From an uncultured bacterium (lineage in GTDB: Bacteria > Actinomycetota > Coriobacteriia > Coriobacteriales > Coriobacteriaceae): DNA of 64,000 nucleotides. Where the stretch lies: assembly GCA_905216145.1 (NCBI GenBank), contig CAJMST010000008.1, positions 15,051 through 79,050 on the forward strand, written 5' to 3'. How positions within the stretch are numbered: the stretch's first letter is position 1; every line of letters begins with the position of its first letter. The translations under genes were made by a program, and so were the position numbers. This document shows positions 33,616-41,819 of the stretch, piece by piece. The notes under the pieces were generated by a model, which saw only the letters and a list, made by a program, of their open reading frames with translations, was not told where the DNA came from and did not search any database.

Positions 33616-34212
33616 TTAGGCGCTGATGATGTGGGGTAGCGGCAGGTCGTGGGCGTCGGTGGGAACGTGGTCGACACGCTGCTCGTCAAAGGCGATGCCG
33701 ATGATTTGGCATGCGGGCGAGAGCATAGGCAGGTAGCGGTCGTAACAACCGCCGCCGTAGCCCAGGCGCACGCCGGTTTGGTCGAAGGCCACGAGCGGCA
33801 CGACGATCATGTCGAGAGCTTCGGCAGGCACGATGGGGAAGCGGTCGCTGTCGATGTCCGTGGCCGCGAAGGCCCGCGTGGGGTGGGCGATAAACGGAGC
33901 CGCGGACGCATCGTCGGCGGCAACTGCCCGCATACACATGCGCTGGCCACAAGCCACGGCGTCTGTTGCCGAGAGCATGCACGGATAGGCCACGCGCCAG
34001 CCGCGCGCGGCGGCCGCAGCGGCAAACGCGGCAGGGTCTGCCTCGGAACCCATCGCGGCATAGACGGCAACGATGCGCGGCGCCGCGGCATCCAAGCGGC
34101 CCAGCAGCTCAACCAGCCGCGCACAGATATCAGCAGACTTCGCCGCCCGCAAGTCCAAATCAAGAGCATCGCGCCGAGCAATCACTGCCCGCCGCACTTC
34201 AGCCTTGTCCAT
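33616..34212 (-). CDS. 5-formyltetrahydrofolate cyclo-ligase
   Basis: The 198-residue protein converts 5-formyl-THF to 5,10-methenyl-THF with ATP. Family marks are the N-terminal KAEVRRAVIARRDAL, the IVAVYAAMGSEAD segment and the substrate/ATP signature RLGYGGGCYDRYLP near the C-terminus. The start is the ATG at 34212 (MDKAEVRR) with GAGAGGG upstream; the longer frame to 34239 adds a non-family N-terminus. It is monocistronic, with a CCTACCA hairpin just upstream. Confidence 0.93.
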   Translation of the reverse strand: MDKAEVRRAVIARRDALDLDLRAAKSADICARLVELLGRLDAAAPRIVAVYAAMGSEADPAAFAAAAAARGWRVAYPCMLSATDAVACGQRMCMRAVAADDASAAPFIAHPTRAFAATDIDSDRFPIVPAEALDMIVVPLVAFDQTGVRLGYGGGCYDRYLPMLSPACQIIGIAFDEQRVDHVPTDAHDLPLPHIISA

Positions 34213-34231
34213 CCCGGCCCTCTCTCCCAAA

Positions 34232-34264
34232 CCTACCAAAAAGGGACAGGTTTATTTTGGCAGG
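34232..34264. repeat. CCTACCA/GGGACAGG intergenic repeat, copy 3
   Basis: CCTACCAAAA against TTTTGGCAGG with GGGACAGG inside. It lies in the leader of the cyclo-ligase gene. Confidence 0.65.
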
Positions 34265-34280
34265 CTTTATCTGGGCAAAC

Positions 34281-34321
34281 GTCGAGACCGCCACAAAGGT
34301 GCCCTTTGTGGCGGTCTCGAC
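34281..34321 (-). terminator. Perfect 19-bp hairpin after hicB
   Basis: GTCGAGACCGCCACAAAGG pairs with its exact complement across a 3-nt loop. It is placed to end the hicAB transcript, although the following T-run is short (GTTTG). Confidence 0.75.
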
Positions 34322-34333
34322 TCGACGTTGGCT

Positions 34334-34663
34334 TCACAGCGCCGCAGCGATTGCTTCAGTCACAAACTTATTGAGCGACTCACCCTTCTTTGCCGCTGCC
34401 AGTGCCGCCTGTTTGTGAAGCTCGGAACCCGTTCTTACGTTGAACGAGCCCTTAAAAGCCCGCTCGGGTTCCTTGCCCTTTTCGGCGCAAAATTCAAGGT
34501 AATCGTCGACGGCGTCGTGGAAACATTGCTCCACTTCTTTGGCCGTGGAACCTTCAAATACGATTGCGTCCCTAATGCCGGCGACCATACCTGTTAGCAC
34601 ATGCTGTTCGGCATCGAACTCGACCGGGGCGAAATAACCCTTGTATGCCAAAACGTTACTCAT
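34334..34663 (-). CDS. hicB: HicB-family antitoxin
   Basis: The 109-residue protein has the HicB pattern: an N-terminal partially degraded RNase H-like fold (YKGYFAPVEFDAEQHVLTGMVAGIRDAIVFEGSTAKEV split over strands) and a C-terminal ribbon-helix-helix (FNVRTGSELHKQAALAAAKKGESLNKFVTEA). It neutralises HicA and autoregulates the operon. The start at 34663 follows GGAGG. The gene overlaps hicA by 8 nt (ATGAGTAA), so the two are translationally coupled, toxin first. Confidence 0.9.
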   Translation of the reverse strand: MSNVLAYKGYFAPVEFDAEQHVLTGMVAGIRDAIVFEGSTAKEVEQCFHDAVDDYLEFCAEKGKEPERAFKGSFNVRTGSELHKQAALAAAKKGESLNKFVTEAIAAAL

Positions 34664-34919
34664 GACTACCTCCGACATCTTGCAGAAAGCGAACGATGTT
34701 TCGAATGGTTCCCGCTGTCAATTCGTCAGATGGATGAGGTGCGTGCATTACGAACATCCTGCCATCTGATGGCCTGTAGAAGCGAACGCGCGATCCGGAT
34801 GTCTTGCCTTTGCTGTCCATTTCAAAGCCATACGAAGCCATGACTTTTAAAAAATCCGCATAACGATACGTCGAAGGGCAGCTAAACAGTTGGGCGATGA
34901 GTTTATCGGACCGAGTCAT
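34656..34919 (-). CDS. hicA: HicA-family toxin (variant motif)
   Basis: This 87-residue protein lies just upstream of hicB and has a HicA-like dsRBD size and layout: FLKVMASYGFEMDSKGKTSGSRVRFYR, then FVMHAPHPSDELTAGTIRNIVRFL. HicA proteins cleave mRNA using a His in a GSH motif. Here that position reads GSR, and His appears instead in MHAPHP. This looks like the known GSR/HPHP subgroup and not a dead copy, but activity cannot be judged. Promoter-proximal sequence (34930-35016) contains a LexA-like box. Confidence 0.82.
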   Translation of the reverse strand: MTRSDKLIAQLFSCPSTYRYADFLKVMASYGFEMDSKGKTSGSRVRFYRPSDGRMFVMHAPHPSDELTAGTIRNIVRFLQDVGGSHE

Positions 34920-34984
34920 CCCGCCTCACATTCTGCAACTATATTCTAGTTGCAATTTCAGTTCGTTGCAAGCACCTCTACTAT

Positions 34985-35016
34985 AGAACATGTGTGCGTA
35001 TAGAACAAGTGTTCGA
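34985..35016. promoter_or_regulatory. LexA-like inverted repeat upstream of hicAB
   Basis: GAACAAGTGTTCG (35003-35015) fits the Gram-positive SOS box form GAAC-n4-GTTC. AGAACATGTGTGCG at 34985-34998 is a degenerate second copy 17 bp away. The sites lie about 70-100 bp before the hicA start. Confidence 0.5.
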
Positions 35017-35063
35017 ACTACCACGAAGGGCGCCTGTGAACTGCGACCTTCGTGGTAGTTTTG
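35016..35063. terminator. Hairpin downstream of the M16C peptidase gene
   Basis: AACTACCACGAAGG pairs exactly with CCTTCGTGGTAGTT. The T-run is on the plus-strand side (TTTT), so it is best seen as a hairpin limiting minus-strand read-through into hicAB. It overlaps the LexA-like box by one base. Confidence 0.6.
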
Positions 35064-35074
35064 CTTGCCGTGCC

Positions 35075-38000
35075 TTAGCCCAGCAGGTCGACTACGTTGA
35101 AGCCGGCGTTGCTCTTGGCGATGACGTCTCGGCCGCCAAAGACGCAGGTGGGCGACTCGGCTGCGATGCGCGTCACGTCGGCGCCGAGCGAGCGCAGCTC
35201 ACCGGGCGTGGCGGCGAGCATCTGGGCGCGACGCTCCTCGCGCGCATGCAGATCGAGCCCGGCCAGATAGGTCGTGTTGCGGCGCTTGGTGAGCGCGTAC
35301 GGCTTCACCGGCGCGTCCATGCCGCTCACGCAACTCACGATAAAGCCCTCAAAGGCGGCCTCGTCGGGCTCAAAGCTGCCAAGCCATGCACCCGCGCGCT
35401 TCACGCGCTCAATCGAAGGATCGATCGCCGGGTCGCGGTAGGTGTAGAACGCCGTCTGGCGCTCGCCGGCTGCGCGGAATCCGCAGCCGTACGCACCGCC
35501 CTTCACGCGAATCTCGTTCCACAGGTAGTCGTAGGAGAGCGCGTTGGCGGCAACCGCCCAGGCGCCCGTCACGTCGATGCCCAGGCGACGCGGGTCGCAC
35601 GCGCTTGCCGCAAAGCAGATATCGCTGGGGATGACGAAAGCCTCGTGGCGGTCGCGCGGCGTCGGCACCACGAGAGCGTCGCGGCCGGCATCGGCACCAT
35701 CGCCCGCACCCAGCCCCAGGTCGCCCGCGGCATCCCAGTATGTGTCAAAGTCCTCGTCGCTGCCGGTAAAGCTCGCCATGCAGCCATCGGCCACAAAGAT
35801 GCGCTCCGCCAGCTCGGCAAGCTTGGTACGCAGCCCGTCCACGCGCTCGTCAAAGTGCTCGAGCAAATCGCGCAGGAACAGGTAGAAGTCTACGCCCGAG
35901 AGCTGCTCACGCACCACGGCCGAAGGTGAGCTGTAGCTCATCGCGCGACCGAGTGCCGCCGAGTGGCCGTTGTTGATGAAGCCCTGCTCAAGCCCAATGC
36001 GAATCTGCGTGAGCACGTCGCGCACGCGGTCGGCATCGGCATCGAGCAAAAGCGTGCTCGACCACACCTCGCGCGGCAGACTCGCCAGCGCATCGATCTT
36101 CTCGGACAGGGCGCCCGCGCTCACCAGCAGGTAGGGGCGCACGCCGTCCACTTCGGGCTGCGTCATGACTTCGGTCGTAAAGCTCAAAAAGCCGAGCTTG
36201 CCGGCGAGCAAGTTGTCGAGTTCCTCGGCCGAGTGCTCGCGCGTGGGCAGCTGCTTAAGCAGGCGGCAGAGCAGTGTCACATAGGGCAGGTCATCAAACG
36301 CGACGCAGCTCAGGTTGAAATACTGCATGGCGTAGGCCAGACGGTTGGTGGGGATGCCGTGGCGCAGGCAGAGGATGGGCGCGGTCGTGTCCACGATCAG
36401 CGGCGGCTCGGGGCGCGCCTCGCCAATGTCGGACACGCGCAGGCGCGGCAGCGTGGCCTTGGCCTCGGGCGTGTCTTCCGCCTCCTGCGCGGCACGCAGC
36501 GCGGCCGTGCGCTCGACCACGTCGGCCAGCTCGGCATCGGTCATGGCATCGCGCTTGGCTGCCAGCTCGGCGGCCTCGGCACCCTCCGAACCTTCGGCGG
36601 CGTCCACCGGCACCAGCTCGACCAGTGCCATGTGATCGTTTTCCAGCACCAGATCGCGCAGCAGGTCCTCAAAGTAGCTGCCGTCCAGCTCGCTACGCAG
36701 CTCCTCGTACACCGGGCCGTACTTGAGCGCCAACGTCGCGGCGTCGTCATCGTAGAGCCACGTGCTCAGCGCGTCGCACGCAATGGCCACGCCGTCGGCG
36801 ATACCGTAGTCGCGCTGGCGCAGGTCGTATTCGTTGCTGCTGATGATGGCTTCCAGGCGCTCGCGCGGAACGCCATGCTCGCATAGGTCGCGGCAGGCGT
36901 CCTGGAACACGCGGCGCAGCTCGCGCGCCACGCCGGGCTGCGCGTTTTGCAGCATGATGAGCTCGTAGGGCTGCAGACTCTCGGCCGCGGTGTAGCTCAC
37001 CACGTTGCCGCCCAGGCCGGCGGCCAGAATGGTTTTCTTAACCGGCGCTTCGTTGGAGCCCAGCAGTGCCTCAAACAGGATATCCGCCGCGATCGTGCGT
37101 TTGCGGTCGAGCGCGCTGCCCAGCACCAGGCCCAGGCCCACCAGGGCGTTCTCGGGTGTAGTGGCCATCTCGACGCGCTTGTACTCGCAGGTCACGGGTG
37201 CCTGCACGCCCAGCGGATTGGGCGCCAGCGTGGACGGGTCCTCGCCGGCGGCGACGGCAGCGTCCATGCGGCGGCTCGCGGCACTCGGCTGCGACAGATA
37301 ACGCTCGTCCAAAAAGGCCAGTGCGCGGTCCACGTCCAGGTCGCCGTAGAGCGTGATGTAGGAGTTGGAAGGATTGTAGTGGCGCGCATGCGTGTCCAGG
37401 AACTGCTCGTAGGTGAGCGCGGGAATCGCGCGCGGGTCGCCGCCGCTCTCGTGCGCATAGGCGGTGTCGGGATAGAGCGCGGCGTTGACGGCGTCGTCCA
37501 GCACGCTCATGGGGTCGGACAGCGCGCCCTTCATCTCGTTGAACACCACGCCGTTATAGCGCAGCGTGCCCTCGCGTAGGCTCGCGGCGCCGCCCTCGCC
37601 CTCGGCGCCCTCCGGCAGGTCCAGCTCGTAGTGCCAGCCCTCCTGCTCAAAAATGGTGGGTTTGGTATAGATGGCCGGGTTGAACACCGCGTCCAGGTAC
37701 ACGTCCATCAGGTTGTACAAATCCTGCTCGTTGGTGGTGGCAACGGGGTAGATGGTCTTGTCGGGGTAGGTCATGGCGTTGAGAAATGTCTGCATGGAGC
37801 TCTTGATCAGGTCGACAAACGGCTCCTTGACGGGGAACTTAGCCGATCCGCACAGCACCGAGTGCTCAAGAATATGGAACACGCCGGTGGAATCGGCCGG
37901 CGGCGTCTTAAAGCCAATGGCAAAGGCCTTGTTTTCGTCGTCGCACGCCAGGTACAGCAGGCGAGCGCCCGAGGCGGTGTGGCGCAGCACGTAAGCGTCC

Positions 38001-38113
38001 GAGTCGAGCTCGGGCACGGTCTCACAGCGCTCGACGGCAAAGCCGTGGCAGGTGGTGCCGGGTACCAGCAGCGCGGCGGCAGCGGCGCGCGGGTCGGTTG
38101 AGGTGGTGGGCAT
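35075..38113 (-). CDS. M16C-family zinc metallopeptidase (presequence-protease-like)
   Basis: This 1012-residue protein has the large PreP/Cym1-type clamshell organisation. The inverted zinc motif HILEH (H80, E83, H84) sits in STGVFHILEHSVLCGS and is followed by FPVKEPFVDLIKSSMQTFLNAMTYPDKT, which is typical of the M16C branch. Two homologous halves are joined by a helical hinge. It degrades short unfolded peptides in the cytosol. The ATG at 38113 follows AAAGGAGA. An upstream extension to 38371 only translates the GAGCGTGGAT repeat and is rejected. There is no partner gene. Confidence 0.93.
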   Translation of the reverse strand: MPTTSTDPRAAAAALLVPGTTCHGFAVERCETVPELDSDAYVLRHTASGARLLYLACDDENKAFAIGFKTPPADSTGVFHILEHSVLCGSAKFPVKEPFVDLIKSSMQTFLNAMTYPDKTIYPVATTNEQDLYNLMDVYLDAVFNPAIYTKPTIFEQEGWHYELDLPEGAEGEGGAASLREGTLRYNGVVFNEMKGALSDPMSVLDDAVNAALYPDTAYAHESGGDPRAIPALTYEQFLDTHARHYNPSNSYITLYGDLDVDRALAFLDERYLSQPSAASRRMDAAVAAGEDPSTLAPNPLGVQAPVTCEYKRVEMATTPENALVGLGLVLGSALDRKRTIAADILFEALLGSNEAPVKKTILAAGLGGNVVSYTAAESLQPYELIMLQNAQPGVARELRRVFQDACRDLCEHGVPRERLEAIISSNEYDLRQRDYGIADGVAIACDALSTWLYDDDAATLALKYGPVYEELRSELDGSYFEDLLRDLVLENDHMALVELVPVDAAEGSEGAEAAELAAKRDAMTDAELADVVERTAALRAAQEAEDTPEAKATLPRLRVSDIGEARPEPPLIVDTTAPILCLRHGIPTNRLAYAMQYFNLSCVAFDDLPYVTLLCRLLKQLPTREHSAEELDNLLAGKLGFLSFTTEVMTQPEVDGVRPYLLVSAGALSEKIDALASLPREVWSSTLLLDADADRVRDVLTQIRIGLEQGFINNGHSAALGRAMSYSSPSAVVREQLSGVDFYLFLRDLLEHFDERVDGLRTKLAELAERIFVADGCMASFTGSDEDFDTYWDAAGDLGLGAGDGADAGRDALVVPTPRDRHEAFVIPSDICFAASACDPRRLGIDVTGAWAVAANALSYDYLWNEIRVKGGAYGCGFRAAGERQTAFYTYRDPAIDPSIERVKRAGAWLGSFEPDEAAFEGFIVSCVSGMDAPVKPYALTKRRNTTYLAGLDLHAREERRAQMLAATPGELRSLGADVTRIAAESPTCVFGGRDVIAKSNAGFNVVDLLG

Positions 38114-38248
38114 ATGCAGTCTCCTTTGACGCCCCAGCGGGGGCGAATCGAGTCGAATCCTCGAGAGTATACCCATATGGGGCCGCGGCTCTGCGGCGAA
38201 CTGAAGACGATGCCAGCGGATTGGGTAAAGGCCCCGCGTGACCGCCGC

Positions 38249-38427
38249 GCGAGCGTGGAAATTTGGACACTCGCCAAACGAGAGTGGATATTCGGACGGA
38301 CGAGCGAGGATTTCCGGATACCTATCGAACGAGAGTGGATATTTGGACGGAATTTGCCGCAAAAGCCCCAAAAACCGTCCAAATATCCACTCTCGATATC
38401 CGACCGTCCGAAAATCCTCGCTCGTCC
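38249..38427. repeat. GAGCGTGGAT repeat/hairpin element, copy 3 (expanded)
   Basis: Four forward units of about 22 bp (near 38251, 38279, 38301, 38329; consensus CGAGmGwGGATwTTyGGAC) are followed by two inverted ones. The inner pair, 38330-38350 with 38375-38395, is a perfect 21-bp stem; the outer pair, 38298-38313 with 38412-38427, is a perfect 16-bp stem. Confidence 0.88.
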
Positions 38428-38444
38428 ATCACTCGCGTATCTCT

Positions 38445-38690
38445 CGTCTCTCATTCGTCTCTAATATGAGAGACGACAGGAAGATGAGAGAAAAATATGA
38501 GAGATAACTGAGCAGCAAAGAGACAGGCAATCATGGTATTGTCTCAATACCGATTGTTCTACCAGCAAAAATATGTATAAATGAAGCAAATGGTAGACAT
38601 TCCATCTCTATCTATCTCTCTATCTCTAAGCCGAGAGATAGAGAGATAGATGAGAGATAATTACGAGAGATAACTGAGAGACGAGGGAAA
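38445..38690. repeat. Cluster of GAGAGATA boxes and short palindromes
   Basis: CGTCTCTCAT (38445) pairs with ATGAGAGACG (38466). An 18-bp perfect hairpin made of TATC/GATA units lies at 38610-38627 with 38634-38651. GGTATTG-TCT-CAATACC lies at about 38535-38551. About ten copies of (A)TGAGAGAya or its complement are spread over 250 bp. Together with the preceding element this fills the 610-bp gap before the broken AlbA-type gene. Confidence 0.8.
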
Positions 38691-38723
38691 TCTATCCGCG
38701 GCATTCTCCGCAGGATCGAGCGA

Positions 38724-39887
38724 GTGGAGCTTCAGGGCGTCATCGTTCTCGTCATTACGATTGAGGAGCTCGATCCGTCGAGCAAGCCCTGCTATGTCAT
38801 AGAGCGGGGCGCCCAGGGCGGCAGCTACAAGCGCATCGATGACAAAGATGTGCCGCTTTCATCGACCGAGGTGCTCGCATTGGCGTCATACGGTCGAGCG
38901 ACTCCGAGCGATCGCGACGCGGTGGCGGGCGCGGACGATCTCGACGAGACGCTGGTCGACCGTACGATAGATCGGGCTTTCTCGTTGACGCCCCGGGCAA
39001 TGCGTGGCGCGCCGGACAAACAAACGAAGCTGGAGCGCCTAAATATCCTTGATTCCCAGGGCAATGTCACCAAAGCTGGACTCCTAGTTGTGGGCACCTA
39101 CCCTCAGCAGTTCTATCCCAAGCTCTTCATTGACGTGGCTGTCCATGCGGGAACTCAGAAGGGCATGGCGGGGTCGCTGAGGTTCATGGACCGCACAATC
39201 TGTGAGGGAACGTTGGGCGAGATGATCTCGGATGCTGTCGCGGCCGTCGCCAAGAATTTGCGGCGAACCTCGACCGTCCAAGGCGTCTCGCGTGTCGACT
39301 CGCTGGAGATTCCCGAGGAAGTTCTGCGCGAGGCAATCGCCAACGCCGTAATCCATTGAGAATACGGGGATCGGTTCTGTGGACAATCGATTGCCGTCGA
39401 CGTCTTTGACGATCGTGTCGAGGTGACGAATCCTGGCGGGCTTTACGGGGGAAAGACTCGCGAGAACTTGTTTGACGTCAGCTCCCGATGCCGTAACGCG
39501 ACGCTCGTGAAACTCATGTCGATTGTCCCGCTGCCGGATGGCGCAGGTTCGCCGGCTGAGGGCAATGGCCCGGGCATCCCGATGATGATCGATGCCATGC
39601 GCGCGCATGGTCTGGCCGAGCCCCTGTTCTGTCCGGGATTCGATCGGTTCAAGGTCGTACTTTACCGTTCAAAGATCGAGCCGGTCGATCATGGCGGGGG
39701 CTTAATTGTGACGGCACTCAAACACTACGGCGAGCTGGGGACGCGCGAGCTGGCAGAGCACACAGGGCTTACAATTTCCCAGGTTAGGTCGCGCGTCAAC
39801 GCGCTCATTGCTCAAGGCGAGCTTGAGCCCACGGCGCCGGCGACGAGCCGCAACCGCAAGTATCGACTGTCGGAGCGCGTGGGATAG
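38724..39887 (+). pseudogene. Broken AlbA/Schlafen-type ATP-binding transcriptional regulator
   Basis: The frame encodes the middle and end of the AlbA_2-HATPase-HTH family: VIVLVITIEELDPSSKPCYV, GSYKRIDDKD, SLEIPEEVLREAIANAVIH, then after a TGA at 39357 EYGDRFCG, VEVTNPGGLYGG, GNGPGIPMMIDAM and a C-terminal winged HTH (GELGTRELAEHTGLTISQVRSRV). In relatives the H is followed by R (HREY or HRDY), so a CGA to TGA change accounts for the stop. The first 80 or so residues of the AlbA_2 domain are also missing upstream, replaced by the GAGAGATA repeats. Two lesions make this a relic; the rest of the frame is intact, so decay is recent. A sequencing error would explain only the stop. Confidence 0.82.
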
Positions 39888-39987
39888 ATGCGTTAGTGGA
39901 CGAGGCGACCCAATAATCGACCCTCGATTGGCGTCCATTAAGGTAAAGCGGTTGTTGCCCAGTCGACGGTGATGCTAAAGACTCGGC

Positions 39988-40479
39988 TTACGCCGGCATG
40001 GCTCCGAACCCGTCTATCAAGAACAGCCTAAGAACCAGCTTGATGACATTTCCCGGTTTGACTTCAGCCGTGCCAAAGACGCTGCGCTCGGCGAGCTCGC
40101 TGCAGTATGCGTAGATGTCGCGGATGAGCTCCGCGCCCGAAAGCGTAAACATGTAGCCTGCGTCCGAAAGCGCATTGGGCGCGGCGGGCAACTTGGCCAT
40201 GTGACAGAACGTTTGCAGGTCGGGCGCCATAACGTTCTGGTAGTCGAGGTGGCCGTTGGCATCCTGCGCGGCAAGCTCCAATTGGCGCACAAAATCCAGC
40301 GCCGCCGCTAACACAAAGCTCGGCGTAGGCGCATTGACGTCCTGAGTGGTCGCCACAAGCCTGCCCGCCGCCTGTGTGACAAGCCAAGCGACCTCGCGCT
40401 GGCAGCGCACGGCCTTGCGCGTAACCGGCTTGAAGGACGAAGAAGAAACGCTCCCCTTAGGCGGATTCGAGGCAGCCAT
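39988..40479 (-). CDS. Protein of unknown function
   Basis: This 163-residue, mostly helical, soluble protein has no motif that I recognise. The N-terminal 20 residues are Ser/Lys-rich. GGGAGGG lies upstream of ATG 40479, giving a firm start. It is divergent from the HNH gene with only 11 bp between start codons, so each promoter must lie inside the other gene. It lies in a stretch of accessory genes (broken AlbA-type gene, HNH, DUF5710) and may belong with the HNH gene, but that is only context. Confidence 0.65.
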   Translation of the reverse strand: MAASNPPKGSVSSSSFKPVTRKAVRCQREVAWLVTQAAGRLVATTQDVNAPTPSFVLAAALDFVRQLELAAQDANGHLDYQNVMAPDLQTFCHMAKLPAAPNALSDAGYMFTLSGAELIRDIYAYCSELAERSVFGTAEVKPGNVIKLVLRLFLIDGFGAMPA

Positions 40480-40490
40480 AAGACCCTCCC

Positions 40491-41375
40491 ATGAACGACT
40501 CGGCCCAACAAGCCCGGATGAAACACGTGCTACATCAGTATACAGGGAAGTGGGGTAGCGGGGTACAAGCGCGCCAGCGGCAAACCGAGAGCATCAACCA
40601 GAGCATCAACGATGTGCCTCCGCTCTATTTGGACGATGGCACGTGGGTCATTAAGTATTCGGTTCAAGCGCCAGGCGCCGTTGGTTCTCGAGACCAAGAC
40701 TATAACCTTAAAATGCTCAACTGCATGGAATGTGGCGTTCCAGTCGGAGTCATATTTGCAACCGAGGTGGGCTACAAGGTGCTCGGCCTTGCGTTTGTTG
40801 AACGGTTCGAGCCCGAAAACGGATGGTTTGTTCTGCACGGTCCTGTTCATAAAGGCGGACCGGACCCTCGTTTTGCGCCCGACATGAGCTATCTGAAGCA
40901 CATGCCCGTCGATATTGAGTTTGCCGGACAGGGTACGACCGACGACGAAAAGGTCCGCTATGCGTTAAGGCGCGAGCGATTGGGGCAGCAATGGTTCCGC
41001 AAGCAGCTCGTTGCCGCCTATGATGGCCGTTGCGCGGTGTCGGACTGTGGCGTCAGCGAAGCTCTGGAGGCTGCACATATCGAGAATTACTCGGGACCCA
41101 AATCGCAGGTTGCCAGCAACGGCATTCTGCTTCGGCGCGACTTACATGCTTTATTCGATGCTCATCTGATTTCGTTTGAGCCTGTTTGCGGCGAATATCG
41201 GCTGTGCGGATCGTACCTGCTGGATAAGACCGACTACGCTTCCTTTGCGGGTGCGACGCTAAGGCAGCCGAATGAGCGTCAGTGGCGACCCAATACGGTG
41301 TTTCTTGAGGCCCATCGTATCGAGTTCGATCGCTCGGAAAAGAAGCGTGAAAAGGCGGGGCTTCTGCCGTATTAG
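40491..41375 (+). CDS. HNH endonuclease-domain protein
   Basis: The predicted 294-residue protein has an N-terminal half of unknown fold (about 40-150) and a C-terminal HNH_2-type nuclease domain: YDGRCAVSDCGVSEALEAAHI, SNGILLRRDLHALFDAHLISF. The H, N and H of the metal site are all present. Stand-alone proteins of this form are often restriction-like or defence nucleases. The start is uncertain: ATG 40491 has no Shine-Dalgarno, and ATG 40518 (MKHVLHQ) is an alternative. It is divergent from the unknown gene at 40479. Confidence 0.78.
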   Translation: MNDSAQQARMKHVLHQYTGKWGSGVQARQRQTESINQSINDVPPLYLDDGTWVIKYSVQAPGAVGSRDQDYNLKMLNCMECGVPVGVIFATEVGYKVLGLAFVERFEPENGWFVLHGPVHKGGPDPRFAPDMSYLKHMPVDIEFAGQGTTDDEKVRYALRRERLGQQWFRKQLVAAYDGRCAVSDCGVSEALEAAHIENYSGPKSQVASNGILLRRDLHALFDAHLISFEPVCGEYRLCGSYLLDKTDYASFAGATLRQPNERQWRPNTVFLEAHRIEFDRSEKKREKAGLLPY

Positions 41376-41497
41376 CGTATTTGGCTTTGGCGGTCTTTGA
41401 CGATCGTGTTGTTTGATCGGATCGCGTGGCGATGCAATCTCGCGCGCACTTGCTGGTGCATGCTCTTCCTGGTTTGAATAACGGGAAGGGAGCGAGC

Positions 41498-41782
41498 GTG
41501 AGCTGGCGAGGCGATATTGCGATGGGGAAGTACGGAAAACTGCCGTGCGCCCTTATAGACAACAATATGTTTCCGAGCGTAGAGGTTGATTGCGGGTCGT
41601 TTGTCGTCACCTGCCCTTGCTGCGGCTCGCAAATACCGTGTCTCGACATTTGGTTCATCGATGCGCGCGACAGACTCAGCGATGAAGTGAGGAAACGTAC
41701 GGGCGTTCATATGCCGGTGTATCCGGAGAAATGCCCTGTTTGTGGCCTCGATATCGTGTACGACGCCGGCGACGAGGGATAG
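41498..41782 (+). CDS. Small zinc-ribbon-like protein of unknown function
   Basis: The protein has 94 residues starting at GTG 41498, with AAGGGAG 5 nt upstream. Two cysteine knuckles, CPCCGSQIPC and CPVCG, suggest one bound zinc. Between them is LDIWFIDARDRLSDEVRKRTG. No enzymatic motif is seen. The frame upstream to 41426 has no start signal. It is close to the HNH gene (122 bp) and could be co-transcribed. The function is not known. Confidence 0.6.
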   Translation: MSWRGDIAMGKYGKLPCALIDNNMFPSVEVDCGSFVVTCPCCGSQIPCLDIWFIDARDRLSDEVRKRTGVHMPVYPEKCPVCGLDIVYDAGDEG

Positions 41783-41819
41783 GTGATGCAGAGGAGTTGG
41801 CTGTGAGTGTCTTTTGCCT

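Noticed and set aside
35075..38371. Longer start for the M16C peptidase
   Set aside because: The extra 86 codons translate the GAGCGTGGAT repeat; ATG 38113 has AAAGGAGA and matches the family N-terminus.
38445..38690. CRISPR array
   Set aside because: Repeats are 8-10 bp, in both orientations and irregularly spaced; no cas genes.
39357..39359. Selenocysteine or programmed read-through at the TGA
   Set aside because: Relatives have Arg here, the N-terminus is also missing and no SECIS-like hairpin follows, so decay is the simpler explanation.
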